64,000 bases of DNA, taken from positions 248,001-312,000 of the forward strand of contig CAKSFQ010000001.1 in NCBI GenBank assembly GCA_934454115.1. Direction: 5' to 3'. The translations under genes and the position numbers were made by a program. Source of the stretch: an uncultured Clostridia bacterium (GTDB lineage Bacteria; Bacillota; Clostridia; Monoglobales; Monoglobaceae). The stretch's first letter is position 1; the number at the start of each line of letters is the position of its first letter. Below the pieces are notes generated by a model, which ran no database searches, had not been told where the DNA came from, and saw nothing but the letters and a program-made list of their open reading frames with translations. Of the stretch, positions 24,308 through 33,633 are shown piece after piece.

Positions 24308-25976
24308 CCGCAATCGTCTCCTTTAGCTTGGTGAGCGCAATTTTGGTTTCGGCTGCCGTTTCGCCCAAAAGCGAGGCAATCTCCTGCACGATCCGCATCT
24401 GCTTGTCCACCACCTTGTCGGCAATTTCCACGGTCTGACGGCTGATGTCCTCCTTGCGTTCTCTCTGGTTTTCCTCATCGGTGATGTCGCGCAGAATACA
24501 GATCAAAAGGCGGTAATCCTTATCATAGACAATGGTCTGTTCGACATACCGCTCGTATTCGGCAAGATAGACCCGTTTGTTTCTGACGTTTCTTCCGCTC
24601 TCTAAGACGCGCATAAACAGGGTCGGATCTAAAATGCGCACCACCTGATCGCCTAGGATGTCATGCGTGCTCCTGATATGCATCATCCGCATCGCTGCCG
24701 TGTTGATCTGCTGCACCTCCAGCTTTTCATTCAGCACCATCAGGCCGTTCGGCGTGTTGTTGACAATATTATCCGAAAAGCTCTCCGCCTTGTCCTTGAG
24801 GTACGGCAGACACATCGAAATCTCTGCCTTGCCCTGGTAGATAGCAACCGCCTTTTCGCGGCAGGTGTTATAGCCGCAGGAGCCGCAGTTTAGTTCGTCT
24901 GACGGCTTGAATTTTCCCATCTGGCGCAGAATCTCGCCGATCTCCTGCTCGGTCGGCGGCTGGAGCCTACGCTCAATCATGGTAAAGTTTTTGCGCAGCG
25001 CCAGCGCGTCCGGCTGTGCAACGGCAAAGTCACGCGCACCGGCAAAGTCAGCAACCGCCTGATAATCCCGCACCGGTGAACGGTGAAATTTTTCCATGAC
25101 CGGGCCGCCAATGCAGCTGCCGGCACAGGCCGACATCTCAATAAAGCAGTGGTGCACGTTTCCGTTTTCGATCTCGCGCAGCGCAGCCATACAATTTTCC
25201 ACACCGTCAATCGCCATGTAGGTGTAATTGGGGTTATCCTGCTTCATGGTCTTTAAGATTCCCCCTGTGGTCGGGAAGAACCGCGCACGGCTCTCCGCTG
25301 CCTCCTCGACCTCGCACGCTAAGGAAATCTCTTCCGCCTTCAGCCACGCCGTCAGCTCGTCAAAGGTCAACACGGCGTCCACAATACCCTCATAATACGC
25401 CGCCTCGTCCTTTTTGGCAACGCAGGGGCCGACAAACACCGTCTTTGCCCCAGGATGCCGCTTTTTAAGATCCATGCAGTGCGCCTGCATCGGCGATAAA
25501 ACATCGGCAAGATACGCAAGCTCTTTGGGAAAGTATTTTTGGATCAAGAGATTCACGCTGTGGCAGCAGGACGAAATCAGCACGTCCCGCTCTCCGGCGT
25601 CAAGCATCCGTTCGTACTCACGCTTTACCATGGTCGCGCCGACCGCAGTCTCCTCCACATCAGCAAAGCCAAGCTTTATCAACGCCTTTCGCATCGCGCC
25701 GATGCCTACGTTTTCATAGTTTGCAATAAAGGACGGCGCAAGGCTTACATAGACCGGCGCGTCACTCTGGAGCAGCACCTTGACCTTTTCGGTCTCGTCT
25801 ACGATCTGCTTTGCATTCTGCGGACAGACGACAAAGCACTGGCCGCAGAGAATACATTCGTTACCGATGATATACGCCTGGTTGCCGGAAAACCGAATGG
25901 ACTTGACCGGGCAATGGCGAATACACTTATAACAGTTTTTACAGTTTGATTTTTTCAAGGTCAGGCAATCTGCCAT
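24300..25976 (-). CDS. Sensory-type [FeFe] hydrogenase with PAS domain (HydS-like, group C)
   Basis: A 558 aa multidomain protein: two [4Fe-4S] motifs at the N-terminus (CKNCYKCIRHCP, CILCGQCFVVCP), a hydrogenase H-domain with altered but Cys-complete signatures (SSCCHS near 135, GPCVAKKDE near 182, MSACAGSCIGG near 285), an Fe-S motif CGSCGYNTC near 365, a PAS domain (about 400-500) and a C-terminal helical segment. There is no kinase or cyclase domain; the output is probably the adjacent PP2C phosphatase. Group C enzymes of this type are thought to sense H2 or redox state; that is family knowledge, not shown here. Confidence 0.88.
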   Translation of the reverse strand: MADCLTLKKSNCKNCYKCIRHCPVKSIRFSGNQAYIIGNECILCGQCFVVCPQNAKQIVDETEKVKVLLQSDAPVYVSLAPSFIANYENVGIGAMRKALIKLGFADVEETAVGATMVKREYERMLDAGERDVLISSCCHSVNLLIQKYFPKELAYLADVLSPMQAHCMDLKKRHPGAKTVFVGPCVAKKDEAAYYEGIVDAVLTFDELTAWLKAEEISLACEVEEAAESRARFFPTTGGILKTMKQDNPNYTYMAIDGVENCMAALREIENGNVHHCFIEMSACAGSCIGGPVMEKFHRSPVRDYQAVADFAGARDFAVAQPDALALRKNFTMIERRLQPPTEQEIGEILRQMGKFKPSDELNCGSCGYNTCREKAVAIYQGKAEISMCLPYLKDKAESFSDNIVNNTPNGLMVLNEKLEVQQINTAAMRMMHIRSTHDILGDQVVRILDPTLFMRVLESGRNVRNKRVYLAEYERYVEQTIVYDKDYRLLICILRDITDEENQRERKEDISRQTVEIADKVVDKQMRIVQEIASLLGETAAETKIALTKLKETIADE

Positions 25977-25987
25977 GGTAATACCCC

Positions 25988-26233
25988 CTATTTTTTGAGC
26001 GCACTCAAAACATGTGTTTCAAAAAATTCTTTGGCAGTCTCCGGCGTGACGGAATAAAAGCTGTCATCCAGCGTCAGACAGACCCCCTCCTGACATTTGC
26101 CCATGCAAAAGGTACCGGCCAGCTCCACCTTGTCCTCCAGCTTGTGCTCGGCGATCAGATACTGCAATTCCTCCACCACCTGTCTCGAACCCTTGATATG
26201 ACAGGACGAGCCGATACATACCGTGATTTTCAT
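25988..26233 (-). CDS. Thioredoxin-like [2Fe-2S] ferredoxin (NuoE/HydC-like)
   Basis: An 81 aa small protein with the C-x4-C and C-x3-C pattern of thioredoxin-like [2Fe-2S] ferredoxins (CIGSSC, then CMGKC). It would pass electrons to or from the sensory hydrogenase encoded 11 bp downstream. The length is only the cluster-binding domain, without the helical N-terminus of NuoE. Confidence 0.88.
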   Translation of the reverse strand: MKITVCIGSSCHIKGSRQVVEELQYLIAEHKLEDKVELAGTFCMGKCQEGVCLTLDDSFYSVTPETAKEFFETHVLSALKK

Positions 26234-26275
26234 AAAAACTTCCTCCTTATCCGATTTGATCTATTGTTTCGTGCC

Positions 26276-27025
26276 TTATTCATAGTCTACTACGTCAATC
26301 CAGGAATGCAAAAATTCCCGCTGTGCCTCATCGCCCTTGACCGTCTGAGACGCCGCCACAATCGGCATCCACTTTTGCACATACTGCATAGCAGTATCGG
26401 TCTTTTGACAAAACAGGCTGAGATACTTTTTCGCGCCGCTGATATCACCGCAAAGCCAAAACAAAAGATAGGTTCTGGCCGCGTCCGCTGAGGCATTGCC
26501 GATGGTCGCGTGCGACCAGTCAAGGATATACGCCTGCCCGTCTTGATTCAGTATCACGTTGGAGGGATTAAAGTCCCCATGGCACAGCTTATCGTGCTTT
26601 GGCATCGCCTCTAAGCGCGTATACAAATCATAGCGTACCGTTGCGCTGAGATCGGTCGCGGCGATCTTGCGCCGCATCTTATCCTTCAGCTTCGGCAGCA
26701 GCGGACAAGTCATGGTGTGCATCTTTTTCTGCGTCTCAACAAACAGATCCAGGTATTCGTCATACTTCTCCCTCTGCTCTGCCATCAGCTGCGAAAGGGT
26801 CTTTCCCTCGATATATTCCGACACGATCGCCCACTTGCCGTCAATGGTCGTGACCTCCTTGATTTTTGGGATCAAAAGCCCGGTTTCCTCTACTCTTGCC
26901 TGATTGAGCGCCTCGTTTAGGATGTCCGCCTTGGAAAACCCGTGGTGAAACACCTTAAGACATAAATCGCCGTCACGGTACACCGTTTTATTATTCCGAA
27001 CTGCAATGATTCTATCTAAATTCAT
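26276..27025 (-). CDS. APH/choline-kinase-like phosphotransferase
   Basis: A 249 aa protein kinase-like phosphotransferase. The catalytic loop is CHGDFNPSNVIL and the magnesium motif ILDWSHAT, as in the aminoglycoside phosphotransferase superfamily; the N-terminal lobe has WAIVSEYIEGKTLSQLM. There is no sign that it acts on antibiotics. It sits between adhE and the [2Fe-2S] protein in an operon that also has a PP2C phosphatase, so it may phosphorylate a small molecule or a protein in that system. Confidence 0.8.
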   Translation of the reverse strand: MNLDRIIAVRNNKTVYRDGDLCLKVFHHGFSKADILNEALNQARVEETGLLIPKIKEVTTIDGKWAIVSEYIEGKTLSQLMAEQREKYDEYLDLFVETQKKMHTMTCPLLPKLKDKMRRKIAATDLSATVRYDLYTRLEAMPKHDKLCHGDFNPSNVILNQDGQAYILDWSHATIGNASADAARTYLLFWLCGDISGAKKYLSLFCQKTDTAMQYVQKWMPIVAASQTVKGDEAQREFLHSWIDVVDYE

Positions 27026-27037
27026 CGTATTCCCCCC

Positions 27038-29656
27038 TTATACGCTCTCGTGCGTGCCGTAGTAAGCGTTTAAATACATCTGCCGAATTTCGCGGATCAG
27101 CGGATAGCGCGGATTAGCGCCGGTGCACTGATCGTCAAACGCCTGCTCGCACATTTCATCCAAACGATCCAAAAAGTCCTTTTCATCAATGCCGTAATCC
27201 CGAATGGTGGGCTTAATCTCAATCTTTTCTTTTAAGTCGCGGATGGCGTCAATCAATCGTTCCAGCTTTTCTTCGTCCGTCTTGCCGCCAAGGCCGAGTG
27301 CGTCTGCGACCTGTGCGTACCGCGCGAGGGTATGCGGATGGTCGTACTGTGGGAACGTCCCCATCTTGGCCGGAACCTCCGCCGCGTTAAAGCGCAGTAC
27401 TTCTTCGATCATCAGCGCGTTGGCAATGCCGTGCGGCAGATGATGAAACGCGCCGAGTTTATGCGCCATCGAATGGCACACGCCCAAAAACGCATTGGCA
27501 AACGCCATACCGGCCATGGTTGCCGCATTCGCCATCTTGTCTCTGGCAACCTTGTCGGTCTGCCCGTTTTGATAAGCGGCCGGCAGATAGGCAAAGATGG
27601 TCTTTAGCGACTGAATCGCAAGGCCATCGGTATAATCCGTTGCCATCATGGACGCGTACGCCTCCAGGCTATGGGTCACCGCGTCAATGCCGGACGCCGC
27701 CGTCAGTCCCTTTGGCGCCGACATATGAAGGTCTGCGTCCACGATTGCCATGTTCGGCATCAACTGATAATCCGCCAGCGGATACTTCACCCCGGTCGTC
27801 TCGTCCGTGATGACGGCAAACGGCGTCACCTCCGACCCGGTACCGGCCGAAGTCGGCACGGCAATAAAGTACGCCTTCTCGCCCATCTTGGGGAAGGTAT
27901 ACACACGCTTTCTGATGTCCATAAAGCGCATTGCCATCTCCATAAAATCAGCCTCCGGGTGCTCGTACATCACCCACATAATCTTGGCCGCGTCCATCGC
28001 GCTGCCGCCGCCGAGGGCAATGATGCAGTCCGGCTGAAAATCAATCATCTGTTTGGTGCCGGCCTTGGCGCAGGCAAGGGTCGGGTCGGGCGCAACGTCA
28101 AAGAAGGTCGTATGCACGATGCCCATTTCATCCAGCTTGTCCGTGATCGGCTTGGTATAGCCGTTGTGATACAAAAAGCTGTCCGTCACCAAAAAGGCAC
28201 GCTTTTTGTGCATCACCTGTTTTAATTCATCGAGTGCCACCGGCAGGCAGCCTGCCTTGGTGTAGACCTTTTCCGGCGCGCGGAACCACAACATATTCTC
28301 CCTTCTTTCTGCAACGGTTTTGATATTGAGCAAATGCTTGACGCCGACATTTTCCGAGACGGAGTTGCCGCCCCAGGAGCCGCAGCCCAAAGTGAGCGAC
28401 GGCGCCAGCTTAAAGTTATACAAATCGCCAATGCCGCCCTGAGAAGATGGCGTGTTTACCAATACGCGGCAAGTTTTCATCCGCGCCGCAAAACGGCGGA
28501 TTGTCTCGCGCTCCGCCTGTGCGTCCAAATAAATGGACGAGGTATGCCCAAGGCCGCCGTCTGCGATCAAACGCTCTGCCTTTGAAAACGCATCGTCAAT
28601 GTCCTTGGCACGGTACATCGCCAGCACGGGCGACAGCTTTTCATGCGCAAATTCCTCGGACAGCTCGACCGATTCGACCTCGCCGATCAGAATCTTGGCG
28701 TTCTCCGGCACGGTCACGCCGGAAAGCTTGGCGATGGTGTACGCGCTCTGACCGACAATCTTTGCATTGAGCGCACCGTTGATTAAGATGGTCTTTCGCA
28801 CCTTTTGCGTCTCGGACGGAGTCAGAATATAGCAGCCGCGGTCGATAAATTCCTGTCTCACTTTATCATAAACCGCATCATGCACAATCACCGACTGCTC
28901 CGACGCACAGATCATGCCGTTATCAAAGGTCTTGGAATGAATGATCGAGTTGACCGCCAGCACAGTATCAGCGGATTTGTCGATGATGGCCGGTGTGTTT
29001 CCGGCGCCAACGCCGATCGCCGGCTTGCCGCTGGAATACGCAGCCTTGACCATGCCGGGACCGCCGGTTGCCAGAATCAGATCCGCCTCACGCATCAAAA
29101 GATTGGTCATTTCCAGACCCGGTACGTCAATCCAGTCGATAATCCCCTCCGGTGCGCCGGCTGCAACCGCCGCGTCCAAAACCACCTTGGCCGCTGCAAC
29201 GGTACTCTCTTTGGCTCTGGGGTGCGGCGAAATCACGATGGCGTTTCTCGTTTTTAATGCCAAAAGGCATTTAAAGATAGCGGTCGAGGTCGGGTTGGTG
29301 GTCGGAATGACCGCCGCGATTACGCCGATCGGCTCTGCAATCTTTTGGATACCAAAGGCAGTATCCTCCTCAATCACACCGCAGGTTTTTACGTCCTTAT
29401 AGGCATTATAGATGTACTCTGCGGCGTAGTTGTTTTTGATGACCTTGTCCTCTACGACTCCCATGCCGGTCTCGCTGACCGCCCGCTTTGCCAGTGGAAT
29501 CCTTTGCTGATTGGCCGCTGATGCCGCGGCGAAAAAGATTTTGTCCACCTGCTTTTGGTTAAATGTCGCAAATGCTCTTTGTGCCTCTCTTACCCTTGCC
29601 AGCGCACGCTCCAGCGCCGCTGTGTCGTCGATGATGCATCTTGCCTTGTCTAACAT
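27038..29656 (-). CDS. adhE: Bifunctional acetaldehyde-CoA/alcohol dehydrogenase AdhE
   Basis: An 872 aa fermentation enzyme converting acetyl-CoA to acetaldehyde and then ethanol with two NADH. The N-terminal aldehyde dehydrogenase domain (1-440) has the catalytic Cys in GMICASEQSV (about residue 249). The C-terminal iron alcohol dehydrogenase (455-872) has GGGSAMDAAKIMW and the metal-binding AHKLGAFHHLPHGIANA. AGGAGG precedes the ATG. It is first in a cluster with the hydrogenase and signalling genes, and a Rex operator covers its predicted -10, so NADH-responsive control is expected. Confidence 0.97.
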   Translation of the reverse strand: MLDKARCIIDDTAALERALARVREAQRAFATFNQKQVDKIFFAAASAANQQRIPLAKRAVSETGMGVVEDKVIKNNYAAEYIYNAYKDVKTCGVIEEDTAFGIQKIAEPIGVIAAVIPTTNPTSTAIFKCLLALKTRNAIVISPHPRAKESTVAAAKVVLDAAVAAGAPEGIIDWIDVPGLEMTNLLMREADLILATGGPGMVKAAYSSGKPAIGVGAGNTPAIIDKSADTVLAVNSIIHSKTFDNGMICASEQSVIVHDAVYDKVRQEFIDRGCYILTPSETQKVRKTILINGALNAKIVGQSAYTIAKLSGVTVPENAKILIGEVESVELSEEFAHEKLSPVLAMYRAKDIDDAFSKAERLIADGGLGHTSSIYLDAQAERETIRRFAARMKTCRVLVNTPSSQGGIGDLYNFKLAPSLTLGCGSWGGNSVSENVGVKHLLNIKTVAERRENMLWFRAPEKVYTKAGCLPVALDELKQVMHKKRAFLVTDSFLYHNGYTKPITDKLDEMGIVHTTFFDVAPDPTLACAKAGTKQMIDFQPDCIIALGGGSAMDAAKIMWVMYEHPEADFMEMAMRFMDIRKRVYTFPKMGEKAYFIAVPTSAGTGSEVTPFAVITDETTGVKYPLADYQLMPNMAIVDADLHMSAPKGLTAASGIDAVTHSLEAYASMMATDYTDGLAIQSLKTIFAYLPAAYQNGQTDKVARDKMANAATMAGMAFANAFLGVCHSMAHKLGAFHHLPHGIANALMIEEVLRFNAAEVPAKMGTFPQYDHPHTLARYAQVADALGLGGKTDEEKLERLIDAIRDLKEKIEIKPTIRDYGIDEKDFLDRLDEMCEQAFDDQCTGANPRYPLIREIRQMYLNAYYGTHESV

Positions 29657-29716
29657 ACGATTCCTCCTTTTCCCTTTTGGGGTTCAAAACGCGCCCGGCT
29701 GGGGGCATTGTTTTGT

Positions 29717-29734
29717 TTGTTAATATTTTAACAC
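29717..29734. promoter_or_regulatory. Rex (redox-sensing repressor) operator upstream of adhE
   Basis: TTGTTAATATTTTAACAC matches the Rex consensus TTGTTAA-N4-TTAACAA at 13 of 14 fixed positions. On the minus strand it contains TAAAAT, which is a plausible -10 for adhE with TTCCCA 17 bp upstream. Rex binding here would block transcription at high NAD+/NADH and release it when NADH builds up. Confidence 0.8.
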
Positions 29735-29843
29735 ACCGGTATTTCCTTGGGAATTGCAAGTTTTTATAGGCGGTATTATCAAATTGTACAATACCGATCG
29801 GGCAAAAATTTCTGCGGTATCATCGTGATGTCTTATCTTTCCT

Positions 29844-30437
29844 CTACCGTCTGCCATGAAGCAGCGGCGAAAGCCGCTTATAGAGCAAAAAGGTCAAAAG
29901 CGAAACCATCAGCCCCTTTAAGAGGTTAAAGGGCGTTACGCTCAGCAAAATGACCTTAAACTGACTGTCGATGATCGGAATGATTTTTTGGCACATCGCG
30001 ATAATGGCGTCCATCGGAATCCCGAACACCTTGGTATAAAACGGAAACATAATCAAATAATTGGTAAAAAACCCGGTCAGCGAAAAGCAGATCGTACCGC
30101 AAAGCATGGCGATCAACGCACCGCGCCGGGTCTTGTTTTTATGGTAAATCAGTCCGGCCGGCGCAACAAACGCGCAGCCTAGGATAAAGTTGGACAACTC
30201 ACCGATGCCGGCGGTGCTGGAAATCAAAAGGTGCAGCAGGTTTTTGACAAGCTCGGTCAAGACGCCGGCCAACGGCCCGAAGCCGAACGCCAGGATCAAT
30301 GCCGGAAGGTCGGAAAAGTCAAGCTTGATAAAATCAGGTGCAAAGGGCAGGTGAAATTCCAGCAGCATCAATACAAAGGAAATCGCCGCACCGACGGCGA
30401 TACTGACCAACGCTCTTGTACTTACTTTTTTCTTCAT
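29844..30437 (-). CDS. ribU: ECF transporter S component, riboflavin (RibU)-like
   Basis: A 197 aa membrane protein with about six helices. The stretch FIKLDFSDLPALILAFGFGPLAG is the hallmark of RibU riboflavin-binding S components, and LEFHLPFAPDF precedes it. It would capture riboflavin and use a shared EcfAAT module encoded elsewhere. AAGGAGGAAG precedes the ATG. There is no room for an FMN riboswitch directly upstream before the VanW gene end at 30555, and none was recognised. Confidence 0.85.
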   Translation of the reverse strand: MKKKVSTRALVSIAVGAAISFVLMLLEFHLPFAPDFIKLDFSDLPALILAFGFGPLAGVLTELVKNLLHLLISSTAGIGELSNFILGCAFVAPAGLIYHKNKTRRGALIAMLCGTICFSLTGFFTNYLIMFPFYTKVFGIPMDAIIAMCQKIIPIIDSQFKVILLSVTPFNLLKGLMVSLLTFLLYKRLSPLLHGRR

Positions 30438-30554
30438 ACTTCTTCCTCCTTGGTGTTCGTGCGCATGGAAAAGGCAGATTTTTGCCTTCCGGATGCGGCA
30501 CTTGGATTTCTTCCGTGTGCCGTTTTCCGCCTTGCCAGTGTGCGAATCTATGCT

Positions 30555-32255
30555 TTATTCCGCCGCCGTGCCGGACGGCGCGGCACTCTTCTCCGACTCC
30601 GGCGCAGGAGCTGCGCTTGGCGCAGGCGGCGGATTCTCGGCCGATTTTTGTGGTTCCTTCGATTCCTTTGCTTCTTTGGATTCGTTCGGTTCCTTGGGTT
30701 CGTTCGATTTGGGCTTCTCTGTTGTCGCAGCGGTCGGCTTTGGCGTCTCTGATGGCGCAGGCGGCTGATACTGACTGGACGGAAGCTTTTCTCTCAACAC
30801 CTCCGCACCGTTTTTCTTTACCAGCCGCGTCACACCATAGGAATATCCGCCGCCGCTGCGCAGCAGCTCGACCGAGGTCTGCTCCGGATTATAGCCGCGC
30901 ACCGTAAAGGTCAGCTTGCCGCCGTCGGCAGAAGCGTCAAACCGAATCGGATACGGCGTACTGTTTTGCAGTCGCAAATCAAGATACCCCTCCGCGATGG
31001 TCGCATCCAGCCCCGGCGGAAGGTACCCCACCTTTAACGTATGGTTATGCCGCTCAACCACCTTTAAATTGGCGTAAAGCGCTGCACAGTAGAGCGTGGA
31101 CGATCCCTGACAGATGCCGCCGCCCATGCCGCTTTCCACCTTGTTGCCGACATAGACCGGTGCGGCCTGATAGCCGTTTGCCGCCTTGCGCGGCAGAATG
31201 GTTTTATCATATGAAAACTCGTCACCCGGCAGCATCTCATAACCGTTGATGCGGCTTGCCGCGAGGCGTACGTTATTGATCCGCGCCGCAGTACCCCCAA
31301 AGTACGTACTGTAACTACCCAGCACGTCCGCATACAAGTGTTCCTTTAATACGGACTCGGTCAGTGCCGGCGGCGTTGTCGTCACCGAAAAGGTTGTGGT
31401 GTTATCGGCTGCGGTGTCAACCGCACGGATTGCCTGTCTGACCGTCTCCTCGTCCACGCTGCACTGTAACTTTTCGGGATGAATCACGACCTTGCCGCTA
31501 TCGTCCTTCTCATAATACGCGTCCTGCGCCGGGCTGATCAGCCACTGATAAAATTCTGAAAATTCAATCGGCGCCGGCTCTACGGTTTTTGGCTCCAGCA
31601 ACACCTTTTCAAAGGCCATCGCCTTAATCTGCCGCTCCACCTCGCAAACCGCCGCGTCACGATCCACCTTGACGCCGTTAACCTTTCCGTAAAGCGTCAC
31701 ATGATCCGGCGCAATCTGAAAGGTATAGCCGACCGGCTCGGTCTCATAGGGCTTTGCGATCTGCGAGAGCATAGCAAGCAACGCCTCATTCTCATACGCG
31801 ATCACGGGTTCCAGATCCGTCCTGTGAAGCCGATGATAAAGATAGGCGATCCCTCTTATTATCGGATTTTTGTGCGCGCCCTTTTCTAAGGCGTTGCCCA
31901 CGACCTCCTGATTCTGATAGGTCACTGCCAGATCGTTCAGCGGTATCGCGCCCTCGGCGTCCTCACAAAACAGGGGAATCCGCATATCACGGATTTTTTC
32001 ACTGTAATATGTGTCATTCAAGACAGCGAGCGCCTCTTCGGCGGTTTTGCCGCCCAGGTTCTTGTCGCCGACATAGATGTTTGGAAGCACCGTTCCCGGA
32101 TCCCCCGCGCAATAGGATACCGCAATAACACCAAACATCATCAGCGACAAGACAATCAGCAGCACGCCAATGAAAATCAAACGGCCGCTGCGTTTTTGTT
32201 TCCCTTTTTTCTCATGTTTTTCTAAAGGCACACTTTCCCCTGGCACTTTAAACAT
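30555..32255 (-). CDS. VanW-family protein with peptidoglycan-binding-like domain
   Basis: A 566 aa envelope protein. A cytoplasmic basic N-terminus is followed by one transmembrane helix (LIFIGVLLIVLSLMMFGVIAV) and an exported part: a repeated PG_binding_4-like region, then the VanW domain (about 350-480, with GGGICQGSSTLYCAAL). After this comes a G5-like or beta segment and a Pro/Ser/Glu/Lys low-complexity tail. The start at 32255 is chosen for AAGGAG 7 bp upstream; the open frame runs 37 codons further without a site. VanW is tied to glycopeptide-resistance loci by name only; no other van gene is here. Confidence 0.85.
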   Translation of the reverse strand: MFKVPGESVPLEKHEKKGKQKRSGRLIFIGVLLIVLSLMMFGVIAVSYCAGDPGTVLPNIYVGDKNLGGKTAEEALAVLNDTYYSEKIRDMRIPLFCEDAEGAIPLNDLAVTYQNQEVVGNALEKGAHKNPIIRGIAYLYHRLHRTDLEPVIAYENEALLAMLSQIAKPYETEPVGYTFQIAPDHVTLYGKVNGVKVDRDAAVCEVERQIKAMAFEKVLLEPKTVEPAPIEFSEFYQWLISPAQDAYYEKDDSGKVVIHPEKLQCSVDEETVRQAIRAVDTAADNTTTFSVTTTPPALTESVLKEHLYADVLGSYSTYFGGTAARINNVRLAASRINGYEMLPGDEFSYDKTILPRKAANGYQAAPVYVGNKVESGMGGGICQGSSTLYCAALYANLKVVERHNHTLKVGYLPPGLDATIAEGYLDLRLQNSTPYPIRFDASADGGKLTFTVRGYNPEQTSVELLRSGGGYSYGVTRLVKKNGAEVLREKLPSSQYQPPAPSETPKPTAATTEKPKSNEPKEPNESKEAKESKEPQKSAENPPPAPSAAPAPESEKSAAPSGTAAE

Positions 32256-32367
32256 ATCCCCACTCCTTATCAATTTTACCGTGCTGTAAAACCGCTTCCT
32301 TGTCGGCGGCAAAACACGATCCCCGATCAAAATTATTCCCGGTTTATCGCACGGCACAAAAAGCATG

Positions 32368-33579
32368 TCATCTTTCTATATTGTATGATGTGTCGGTACT
32401 TAAAATGCTGGCCGCAAACTGTTTTGCGGTTCTGCCGGAAAACCCGTTATACTGCATCTCCCAGGTCAGCGCCTTGGCACGGATCTCCTCCGTCATGGCA
32501 ACGCCGGCGGCAGAAAGGATATTTTCAACGATTTCCAGATATTCGTTCTGGGTCGGCGTCAAAAAGCTCAGAGTAATTCCAAACCGCGCCGAGAGCGACT
32601 TGCGCTCGCTCAAGCCCTCGGCACGATGCACCTCATCACCGAGATAGCCCTCCCGCTCCGACCAGGTTTCCTTAATCAGGCTGCGGCGGTTAGAGGTCGC
32701 ATAAATCAGCACATTGTTACCTCTCGCCTCTGCCTGACCGTCCAAAGCGGACTTTAGCAGCTTATAGCTGGCGTCATCCGGTTCAAAGGACAAATCGTCA
32801 ATAAAAATGATGTAGCGGAGCACCGGGTTTTTCATGGCGCGAAAAACCGCCGGCAAGTCCGCAAGCTGCGATTTGCTCAGCTCAATCAGGCGAAGTCCCC
32901 GATCCTTAAACATGTTCAGACACGCTTTCACCGAAGAGGATTTTCCGGTGCCGCTGCTGCCGGTCAGCAATACGTCGTTTGCGTGATAACCGTTTACAAA
33001 ACGCTCGGTGTTCTCAATCAAAACCGCCTTTTGATGGGCAAGGCCGGTCAGATCCCGGAAGGTAATTGCGTCCGGGCTGTTGATACCGACCAGCGCGCCG
33101 CCGTCCCAGCGCAGTGCAGCGTATGCCGTCGCCTTGCCGGTGCCAAAGCTTTCCGCATGGGCTAAGATCGCGCCGCAAAGCGCCTCGTTGGAGCTGGATT
33201 CAATCATGCTCTCCAGCGATCGTACATAACTGGAAAGCCCGGTATGAATCCGCTGCGTGCCCATTTTACTGAGCGGCAAAAACCCCTTTTCGCGAAACAT
33301 CTGATCCCAATCCACCGCCAAAAGCGCGGCATAAATGCACTTTACATCGCGGCGGAGAAAATCACGGAGATTTTCAATATCCGGGAGGAGATCCTCCTCC
33401 AACATACTGCGCAGCACGTATTCCGCGATCAGGTTACGGTCGGTCAGCCGATGCGCCGAATACGCAATCAGCGTCCTTGCCGCGGTATAATAGTCCGCGC
33501 TGTCGCCCGTCTCGGAAAACCGGAGCAGGGCGGCAACCGCCGGATCCTTTGTGATATGGTCAAATAAAAACAGATTCAT
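32368..33579 (-). CDS. AAA ATPase, DUF815 family
   Basis: A 403 aa ATP-binding protein of the DUF815 family. The Walker A motif is LLTGSSGTGKSSSVKA and Walker B is IIFIDDLSFE; an arginine-rich AAA stretch (YATSNRRSLIKETW) follows. The N-terminal 170 residues are helical and unassigned. The family is common next to unrelated genes, and its target is unknown. Start at 33579 with AAAGGGG upstream. Confidence 0.85.
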   Translation of the reverse strand: MNLFLFDHITKDPAVAALLRFSETGDSADYYTAARTLIAYSAHRLTDRNLIAEYVLRSMLEEDLLPDIENLRDFLRRDVKCIYAALLAVDWDQMFREKGFLPLSKMGTQRIHTGLSSYVRSLESMIESSSNEALCGAILAHAESFGTGKATAYAALRWDGGALVGINSPDAITFRDLTGLAHQKAVLIENTERFVNGYHANDVLLTGSSGTGKSSSVKACLNMFKDRGLRLIELSKSQLADLPAVFRAMKNPVLRYIIFIDDLSFEPDDASYKLLKSALDGQAEARGNNVLIYATSNRRSLIKETWSEREGYLGDEVHRAEGLSERKSLSARFGITLSFLTPTQNEYLEIVENILSAAGVAMTEEIRAKALTWEMQYNGFSGRTAKQFAASILSTDTSYNIER

Positions 33580-33633
33580 CAATGATGTCCCCTTTCGCCG
33601 AAAACACACGATATGCCCTGCCATAAAATTCAG

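Noticed and set aside
26276..27025. Aminoglycoside resistance gene
   Set aside because: Only the kinase-fold motifs match. The gene lies inside a metabolic and signalling cluster with no sign of resistance-gene transfer.
30555..32255. Vancomycin resistance locus
   Set aside because: VanW-domain proteins are common in Clostridia; no vanA, vanH, vanX, vanR or vanS is present.
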